Positions 44,949-51,509 of a DNA stretch of 51,509 bases are shown here, one piece after another; positions within the stretch are counted from its first letter, which is position 1, and every line of letters starts with the position of its first letter. This DNA is from Hyphomicrobiaceae bacterium. Its GTDB lineage: Bacteria > Pseudomonadota > Alphaproteobacteria > Rhizobiales > Hyphomicrobiaceae. A program made the translations under genes and the position numbers. Where the stretch lies: assembly GCA_023384095.1 (NCBI GenBank), contig JAHDXT010000024.1, positions 1 to 51,509 of the forward strand, given 5' to 3'. Below the pieces are notes generated by a model. It saw nothing but the letters and a program-made list of their open reading frames with translations, was not told where the DNA came from and did no database searches.

Positions 44949-45164
44949 AACTGGCGGCGCATCCGCACGAACAACCCACTCGAGCGCATCCTGCGCGAGA
45001 TCCGGCGAGGTTCGCGCGTGGTCGGGGCCTTCCCCGATGGACAATCGGCGTTGAACCTAACCGCGGCCCGGCTGCGCTACATCGCTGGCAGCGAATGGTC
45101 GACGAAGAGGTATCTGAACATGGAGCTGCTGAAGGACCAGCAGATGAGCGCCATCACCGCCTGA
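44949..45164 (+). pseudogene. IS256-family transposase, C-terminal remnant
   Basis: The last ~71 residues of an IS256 transposase: NWRRIRTNNPLERILREIRR, RVVGAFPDGQSALNLTAARL and STKRYLNMELLKDQQM, ending at a proper stop. The homology begins exactly where the IS21 end (CCGGCGTTGACA) stops, so the IS21 element inserted within the IS256 gene. The upstream half is not adjacent; a related N-terminal/middle piece lies at 34765-35240 in the opposite orientation. Confidence 0.82.
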
Positions 45165-45216
45165 GCCCGGTTCGGCCGTTGCGCAGCCCGAACCAAAAGT
45201 GCGAAAGAAACTGGAC

Positions 45217-46397
<1,181 letters not shown>

Positions 46398-46466
46398 GAC
46401 GGTGCACTTCCTCCAAGAGGGTTCAGTAGCTGGACAGATCGGCCGTGAGCGCTTGCAACCATGCTT

Positions 46467-47261
46467 CTAGAGCTCCTTGTCTTGCTCATGCCAAGGGAGG
46501 AGCACGTTCCGAAGCCGCAACAGCGCAAGGTCGAGCACTAGTCCGGTCATAAGCATTACGAGAATGTAGACGAACACCGTCGGCGTCTCGAAGAAGCGTT
46601 GTGCAAACACCAAAGCAGCGCCAAGGCCGCCCCCGCCCGCCACCATCTCGCAGGTGAAGGCTGTGATGAGCGCTGCCGGCATCGTGATGCGGACGCCGGT
46701 CAGGATCGCCGGCATCGATGCAGGCAAAATGACACGCGACAGCAGGCGGCGCTCACTTGTGCCCATGCTTTCGGCCGACCAGACTAGCGTGCGGCTCACC
46801 GTGGATGCGCCCTGATGGGTAGCGATGATCATTGGAAAAACGCAGGTCAGGGCCACGAGCAGGATCTTCGAGAGGTGGTCCATGCCGAAATAGAGGATGA
46901 AGAGGGGGATGAAGACGATCTTCGGCGCCGGATAAACGAAGGAAATCAACGGATCGCAAATCCAGTTCACCCAAGAAATGCGCGCCATCATCAAACCAGT
47001 GGCGACACCGACCGCGGTGGCGATGGCAAGTCCGGCGAATGCTCGATACAGGCTGATCGCCAGCTGCTCGAGAATCTCGCCAGCCTGCAGCAGAGCAAGG
47101 AACTGCTCCGCAACCGAACCCGGTGGCGGGAGGAATAGGGGCCGCACATAACCCATCGAGGTAGTCACTTGCCAAGCCGCCAGCAGCAGGAGCAGCGGAG
47201 CGACAAAGAGGAGGCAACGTTGGGCCACGCCCATCAACTCTGTCATGGCCCGGCTAGGCAT
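46467..47261 (-). CDS. ABC transporter permease 2 (TauC/SsuC-like)
   Basis: About 264 residues from ATG 47261, which has a GGGGG run upstream and overlaps the preceding permease stop (47254). Six membrane segments; the EAA loop is SAESMGTSERRLLSRVILPA. This type serves nitrate/sulfonate/pyrimidine-precursor importers. The presence of two permease genes suggests a heterodimeric channel. Confidence 0.88.
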   Translation of the reverse strand: MPSRAMTELMGVAQRCLLFVAPLLLLLAAWQVTTSMGYVRPLFLPPPGSVAEQFLALLQAGEILEQLAISLYRAFAGLAIATAVGVATGLMMARISWVNWICDPLISFVYPAPKIVFIPLFILYFGMDHLSKILLVALTCVFPMIIATHQGASTVSRTLVWSAESMGTSERRLLSRVILPASMPAILTGVRITMPAALITAFTCEMVAGGGGLGAALVFAQRFFETPTVFVYILVMLMTGLVLDLALLRLRNVLLPWHEQDKEL

Positions 47262-48078
47262 GAGCCCCCCGCAATTCCATCGAATCATGCCAGTACAGCA
47301 GTCGGCGCGTTATCATGACCAAGGATCTGTCGGCAACGAATGCGATCACCACCACGGCCAGTATGCCACCGAGCATGTAGGCATAAGCACCGTTCTCGCC
47401 GTACAGGAAGATTAGTTTGCCAATGCCCAGCTTCGTCGCGATCATCTCGGCCGAAATCACCAGAACGAAGCAATAGCCAAGCGCGATGCGCACTCCGCTC
47501 AGAATGGACGCAGTCGCGGCGGGAAGGAGAACTCGCCGCAGCATCGCGTACTGCGGGGTTCCCATCGCGCGCGCGCTCCACACCAGGACCGCCGGAACGC
47601 TGCTGACGCCGTGGTGCGTCGAAACCAGTATAGGCAACAGGCAGCCCAACACGACAGTTAAGCCATTGGTCACGTCACCGATGCCGAACCAGAGAATGAA
47701 GAGCGGGACCAGCGAGGTCTTCGGCAACGAATAGGTTGTCGCCACCAGTGGCCCGACTAGGCCATTCACCCAGCGGTTGGTGGCCATCAAGGCCCCGAGA
47801 AAGACGCCCAGAACAACTGCGACGCCAAGGCCGACAAAGGCGGTAAAAACGGTAGCCCAAAGATGCGCCAACAACTCGCCATGAACCAGCATGTCCCAGA
47901 ATGCCAGAATGACGGCGTGCGCTGGGGGTAAGAAAGTGCGATCAATTAGGCCGGAAACGACCAGGACCTCCCACAGCACCAAAAGCATGGCTATGGGGAG
48001 CGCCCGGATCAGTCGCCGAGCCCTCCCATTCACCCAAGCCGGGAGAAGCGGCAGATTCGCGGCAAACGAGGTGTTCAT
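47254..48078 (-). CDS. ABC transporter permease 1 (TauC/SsuC-like)
   Basis: About 274 residues from ATG 48078, which overlaps the ATPase stop in ATGA. Six membrane segments; the EAA loop is SARAMGTPQYAMLRRVLLPA and the first helix is IRALPIAMLLVLWEVLVVSG. A longer frame starts at 48117. Pairs with the following permease. Confidence 0.88.
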   Translation of the reverse strand: MNTSFAANLPLLPAWVNGRARRLIRALPIAMLLVLWEVLVVSGLIDRTFLPPAHAVILAFWDMLVHGELLAHLWATVFTAFVGLGVAVVLGVFLGALMATNRWVNGLVGPLVATTYSLPKTSLVPLFILWFGIGDVTNGLTVVLGCLLPILVSTHHGVSSVPAVLVWSARAMGTPQYAMLRRVLLPAATASILSGVRIALGYCFVLVISAEMIATKLGIGKLIFLYGENGAYAYMLGGILAVVVIAFVADRSLVMITRRLLYWHDSMELRGAHA

Positions 48079-48851
48079 ACTGCCCCTGGCGCGAGCTGAC
48101 GCCTGACTGACAGCCATATGTCGTTGCGGACTCGATTGAAGTCGTCGGACAGCATTGTCACCTCCCGCGTAACGCTACGGTCAATGTTGATCCTGAACTC
48201 CTCTACGATATGGCCCGGGCGTCCAGACATGACCAATACACGTTGCGACAGATAGACCGCTTCAGTTACGTCATGGGTGATCATGAGCACTGTCTTGCGG
48301 GTGGAAAGCCAGATACGCAGCATTTCATCCTGCATGGATTCACGCGTCTGCGCATCCAACGCGCCGAACGGCTCGTCGAGCAAAAGAATAGCTGGGTCGT
48401 ATGCCAGTGTCCTGGCAAGCGCAACCCGCTGCTTCATGCCACCTGACAGCTCTCGGGGATAGTGATTCTCGAAACCCTGCAATCCCACCATGTCCACGAA
48501 GCGAGCCGCCGTTGCCCGCCGTTCCTCGCGCGAGAGGCCGCGAGCCTCCAGGCCGTAGGCCACGTTCTGTTGGATGGTGAGCCAGGGAAACAGCGCGTAC
48601 TCCTGAAATACCACGCCGCGATCCAGGCCAGGGCCACGCACCTCTCGCCCGTTTATCTCGATCGAGCCGCAGTCGGCTGCGATGAAGCCTCCGATTATAT
48701 AAAGCAGCGTTGACTTGCCACAACCGGAGGGTCCAACAAGAGAGACAAACTCTCCCGAATCCACTGACAGTTCGACCCCTGCCAGCGCCTGGACCGCGCC
48801 CTGGCGGGCGCGGTAGAACTTGTCGACCCCACGGACCCTTATGCTGACCAT
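48075..48851 (-). CDS. ABC transporter ATPase (TauB/SsuB-like)
   Basis: 258 residues. Walker A VGPSGCGKSTLLYIIGG, Q-loop VVFQEYALFPWLTIQQNVAY, signature LSGGMKQRVALARTLA, Walker B AILLLDEPFGALD and switch MITHDVTEAVYLSQRV are complete. It overlaps the binding-protein stop by one base (TGATG). Confidence 0.93.
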   Translation of the reverse strand: MVSIRVRGVDKFYRARQGAVQALAGVELSVDSGEFVSLVGPSGCGKSTLLYIIGGFIAADCGSIEINGREVRGPGLDRGVVFQEYALFPWLTIQQNVAYGLEARGLSREERRATAARFVDMVGLQGFENHYPRELSGGMKQRVALARTLAYDPAILLLDEPFGALDAQTRESMQDEMLRIWLSTRKTVLMITHDVTEAVYLSQRVLVMSGRPGHIVEEFRINIDRSVTREVTMLSDDFNRVRNDIWLSVRRQLAPGAV

Positions 48852-49903
48852 CAGCCGCAGCGATTCGGCAGGTAGCTTAGGTCGATATGCGCGGACACGT
48901 CCACCGGCTTTGCAATTATCTTCCCCTTGAACATGGCATCAATCGGCGGCTGAATAGTTGCTTTGCTGACGCACCCGTTGGGATCTCGGTAGTAATCCCG
49001 ATCCGTCATGAAATAGGACTCGAGAATTCTTGGATCAGATTTCGTCAACTCGGCCGCCAGCTCGATGGCTTTGGAGCGGTTGGCCGGATTGTAGAACCAC
49101 TGCAGGCCGCGGACATAGTCGGCCAGGAAAGACCGGACTGCCTTTGGATTCGCTGCCAAGAATTCGTTACGCGCAACGTGGAATATGGTGTTGAACGTGC
49201 CGAAGGCATCACCGCTGTTGAACAACGGGCGGAAATCGCCGGTCGGAATTTCCTTCGCCGAGAACGGCAAGATAATGACGCCGCAGTCGATGCGCCCCGC
49301 GCGCAAAGCAGCCGGTTGGTTTGCGAACGTCACTTCCACCACTTCCAGATCGGTGCGAGGGTCTATCCCGTTCTTTTGCAACGCCACGCGCATGATCAAG
49401 TCCACGGCAGAGCCGAATGCATTGATGCCAACGCGCTTGCCGCGCAGGTCCGCAACGCTCTTGATGGGTGAGTTAGCCAACACGTAAAAGGTGGTGGCAT
49501 GAAATCCCGGGCGCCCTTCCTGGCTGCTGTCGGCCACGATCGTGAGCCCGCCGGGCACCGCATCCTTGACAAGGGTGTTGGCGAACACCGCGAAGGACAA
49601 TGTCCCCATATCGGCTTGGCCGGCAGCGAGCAGGGTACCGGCCTCCGGCGTCCCGCGCGTAAAGGTCATGTCCAGCACATAATCCCGCCCGTAGCCCTGT
49701 AGGACATTCTCCTGCATCCATCGCAGGAAGATGAGCGTCTCCATCTCGTTCGGACCAATGGCCCCGCCGGTAGCGTAGCGGATGGGCGCCGGCTTCTCCT
49801 GGGCCCGGACGTGGAAAGGCATGGAAAGAGAGCCGGCGGTCAACGAAGCGACGCCGGCGAGCACCACACGGCGATTGGGCCGCGTCAGTCCCACAGTCGA
49901 CAT
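48851..49903 (-). CDS. ABC transporter substrate-binding protein (NMT1/TauA/SsuA-like)
   Basis: 350 residues. The N-terminus TRPNRRVVLAGVASLTAG looks like a twin-arginine (Tat) signal. The mature part has YATGGAIGPNEMETLIFLRW, GQADMGTLSFAVFANTL and VADLRGKRVGINAFGSAVDL, typical of the NMT1/TauA class that binds sulfonates, pyrimidine precursors, aromatics or similar ligands. The ligand is unknown. It leads the importer genes, 57 bp after ridA. Confidence 0.9.
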   Translation of the reverse strand: MSTVGLTRPNRRVVLAGVASLTAGSLSMPFHVRAQEKPAPIRYATGGAIGPNEMETLIFLRWMQENVLQGYGRDYVLDMTFTRGTPEAGTLLAAGQADMGTLSFAVFANTLVKDAVPGGLTIVADSSQEGRPGFHATTFYVLANSPIKSVADLRGKRVGINAFGSAVDLIMRVALQKNGIDPRTDLEVVEVTFANQPAALRAGRIDCGVIILPFSAKEIPTGDFRPLFNSGDAFGTFNTIFHVARNEFLAANPKAVRSFLADYVRGLQWFYNPANRSKAIELAAELTKSDPRILESYFMTDRDYYRDPNGCVSKATIQPPIDAMFKGKIIAKPVDVSAHIDLSYLPNRCG

Positions 49904-49960
49904 TGGTTTCCTCCCTAGAGTTGATCGTAACCCTATGTGCAGTCGCCGGCCCTCGGTCCC

Positions 49961-50407
49961 TCATCTGCTCTTCGCGTGCTTCGGCGGAATTGCAGCGATG
50001 ACGTCGATTTCGATCAGCAAGCCCGGATGCGCGAGCGTCGGCACACCCACAAAAGTTCGAGCTGGCGGGTTCTCGGGGCCGAAGATCTGGGCCGAAATCT
50101 CATTCAAGACGTTCTGATGCGCCATATCGGTCACGTAGATCGTCATCTTGACGACGTCCTTGAAGTCGGCGCCGTCCGCGTTCAGCACCTCGCGAATGTG
50201 CTTGAAAGTCAACTCGGTCTGCTCACGAAAATCACCTTCAAGCCATTGCTTCTCCTCCTCTGGATCATGCGGATGCTTGTGATACGGAGGAACGCTGGCA
50301 GCGCCGGACAGAAACAGTAGCCGGCTCCCCTCCACCGCGTAGGCAGCGGAAAAGGGGCTATTGAACTCGGGCTTCATCGGTACGTGGTGAACCGGCTCAA
50401 CCGTCAT
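49961..50407 (-). CDS. RidA (YjgF/YER057c/UK114) family protein
   Basis: 148 residues. LLFLSGAASVPPYHKHP, EQTELTFKHIREVLNADGAD, VVKMTIYVTDM and PARTFVGVPTLAHPGLLIEI define the family, including the conserved Arg in PARTFV that binds the substrate carboxylate. RidA proteins hydrolyse reactive enamines/imines; related members act as deaminases in aromatic or pyrimidine catabolism. An extra loop (HKHPHDPEEEKQWLEGD) makes it longer than the ~128-residue norm. It is the first gene of the minus-strand cluster. Confidence 0.9.
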   Translation of the reverse strand: MTVEPVHHVPMKPEFNSPFSAAYAVEGSRLLFLSGAASVPPYHKHPHDPEEEKQWLEGDFREQTELTFKHIREVLNADGADFKDVVKMTIYVTDMAHQNVLNEISAQIFGPENPPARTFVGVPTLAHPGLLIEIDVIAAIPPKHAKSR

Positions 50408-50468
50408 CTTCAGATCCTTGATGGCTGCATCTCCTCGCTAGGGTTACCCATCCAGGATTTGTTGACAA

Positions 50469-50510
50469 GTTGCAAAAATCGAACCAATCTGTTGCAGAAT
50501 CGATACAAAT
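50469..50510. repeat. Tandem direct repeat in the ridA-LysR divergent region
   Basis: GTTGCAAAAATCGAACCAAT (50469-50488) is followed by GTTGCAGAATCGATACAAAT (50491-50510). They share GTTGCA.AA.TCGA..CAAT-type order with a one-base gap. It lies immediately upstream of the LysR start and may be its binding region or just promoter sequence. Confidence 0.4.
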
Positions 50511-51483
50511 GGTCATTTCAGTGCAGAATCCGTTCGACATGCTGGTCTTCATGAAGGTCGTCGAGAGGCGGAGCTTCTCGGCTGCGGCTCAAAGTCTCGG
50601 CATCTCTCGCTCGGCAGTTAGCCGCCACGTCTCCCGCCTGGAGCAGCATCTTGGAACCCGCCTACTTCGTCGAACTACACGTAGCCTCAGTCTCACCGAG
50701 GAGGGCATTTCGGTCCTTGCGCACTGCGCCCGTATGGTCGCAGAGGTGGAGGCCGCGGAAATCGTGGTGCAGTCGCACTTGCGTCTTCCTAAGGGCCGCT
50801 TACGGGTGAGTGTCCCCGGCGCATTCGGCCGGATCCAGCTGATGCCTGCGGTGAAAGATTACTTGATGCGACACGCTGACGTTGGCATTGAATTGATTAT
50901 GACCGACAGGCTCGTCGATCTTGTCAGTGATCAAATTGACGTCGCGTTGTTTGATGGCGAAATTGACCGCGCCAATATCGTTGGGCGAAAGCTAGCTGAT
51001 ACGTCGGGTGCTATTTGTGCGGCTCCGGAATATCTCCGACGGCATTCTTTGCCGCAAGAGCCCAGGGACCTGAGCAATCATAATTGTCTATACTACGCAT
51101 CGGCTGGGCGGGCCGATAGTTGGACCCTTATGCGTGGAAACGATACTGTCTCTGTTCCGATTAGCGGTAATTTCAAGGCGAATGATAACAATGTGGTTCG
51201 GGATGCTGCACTGAGTGGAATCGGAATTGCATTGATCCCGATGTTCGCAGTTGCTGCGGATGTAACAGCAGGGCGGCTTGTTCCTTTGCTGTCAGATTGG
51301 GTACCTCAAGGTTCGTTCGGCAACAAGATTACAGCCTATTTCATCGGCGACCGCCACGTCGTGCCGAAAATTCGGACCTTCGTCGATTTTCTGGTGGGAT
51401 ACTTTGGGCCTGTTGCCCAGTGGGAGCAAGAGTACCGCAGCGGGGCTCGTAATCAGAGCTGGCTCCACAATTTCGGACGGTAG
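50509..51483 (+). CDS. LysR-family transcriptional regulator
   Basis: 324 residues from ATG 50509; a TTG at 50470 is less likely. Helix-turn-helix RRSFSAAAQSLGISRSAVSR and HVSRLEQHLGTRLLRRTTRS, then a substrate-binding domain of the CrgA/AaeR-like group with LRVSVPGAFGRIQLMPAVKD and the C-terminal DAALSGIGIALIPMFAV. Divergent from ridA and the importer, so it probably controls them. Confidence 0.92.
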   Translation: MVISVQNPFDMLVFMKVVERRSFSAAAQSLGISRSAVSRHVSRLEQHLGTRLLRRTTRSLSLTEEGISVLAHCARMVAEVEAAEIVVQSHLRLPKGRLRVSVPGAFGRIQLMPAVKDYLMRHADVGIELIMTDRLVDLVSDQIDVALFDGEIDRANIVGRKLADTSGAICAAPEYLRRHSLPQEPRDLSNHNCLYYASAGRADSWTLMRGNDTVSVPISGNFKANDNNVVRDAALSGIGIALIPMFAVAADVTAGRLVPLLSDWVPQGSFGNKITAYFIGDRHVVPKIRTFVDFLVGYFGPVAQWEQEYRSGARNQSWLHNFGR

Positions 51484-51509
51484 GGTGAGTGGATCGTCTG
51501 CCTGACAGC

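Overview
The window looks like a chromosome segment from a high-GC alphaproteobacterium, most probably of the order Hyphomicrobiales (Rhizobiales). The reasons are the core gene neighbourhoods (thioredoxin/CnoX - Lon-N domain - Trm112; purH - heparinase-like - rsmB - htpX - DUF1674), the giant NAD-dependent glutamate dehydrogenase, two GC-rich mosaic intergenic repeats of a kind common in that order, and the strong G/C third-position bias. The genus cannot be fixed from the sequence alone.

Region 1 (about 1-17,850) is ordinary core chromosome: Trm112-like protein, Lon substrate-binding-domain protein, thioredoxin/TPR protein, prolyl-tRNA editing protein, tRNA-Gly(GCC), a solitary ParA-type ATPase, an AhpD-like peroxidase-related protein, the ~1,600-residue glutamate dehydrogenase, a UMF1-type MFS transporter, a GNAT acetyltransferase, purH, a heparinase II/III-like protein, rsmB, htpX and a DUF1674/SDHAF4 protein.

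Region 2 (about 17,970-26,510) is a metabolic cassette. A polyamine/iron-type ABC importer (substrate-binding protein, two permeases, ATPase) and a GntR/FCD regulator lie on the minus strand. They diverge from a tightly overlapping plus-strand operon encoding an SdhA/FrdA-like flavoprotein, an iron-sulfur protein with one [2Fe-2S] and two [4Fe-4S] motifs, and an HdrB-like CCG-domain protein. Two near-identical 15-bp dyads 41 bp apart bracket the operon promoter and are probable GntR operators. The flavoprotein lacks the residues expected of a true succinate dehydrogenase, so the set is best read as an uptake-plus-oxidation (or reduction) system for an unknown compound.

Region 3 (about 26,820-35,250) begins at tRNA-Ser(CGA) and is a nest of mobile elements. 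An IS66-family element is broken by two RIT (recombinase-in-trio) elements. One RIT is complete (ritABC, 30,813-34,236) and sits exactly inside tnpB. The other is truncated (ritA plus half of ritB) and sits in the end of tnpC. Both RITs carry the same ordered set of short repeats at their 5' end although the repeat sequences differ. An IS256-family remnant follows.

Region 4 (about 35,270-42,520) has visibly lower GC and looks acquired: a complete branched-chain-amino-acid-type ABC transporter (livF, livG, livM, livH and a Tat-type binding protein), an arginine deiminase/amidinotransferase-fold enzyme and a divergent LysR regulator. It reads as import and deimination or hydrolysis of a guanidino or amino-acid-like compound.

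Region 5 (about 42,520-45,610) is insertion-sequence debris (IS1380, IS5, two IS21-type and an IS256 C-terminal piece), partly nested.

Region 6 (about 45,610-51,480) is a second acquired catabolic cluster on the minus strand: RidA-family protein, a TauABC/SsuABC-type ABC importer with two permeases, and a fumarylacetoacetate-hydrolase-family protein. A divergent LysR regulator sits upstream. It probably imports and degrades a small organic nitrogen or aromatic-derived compound.
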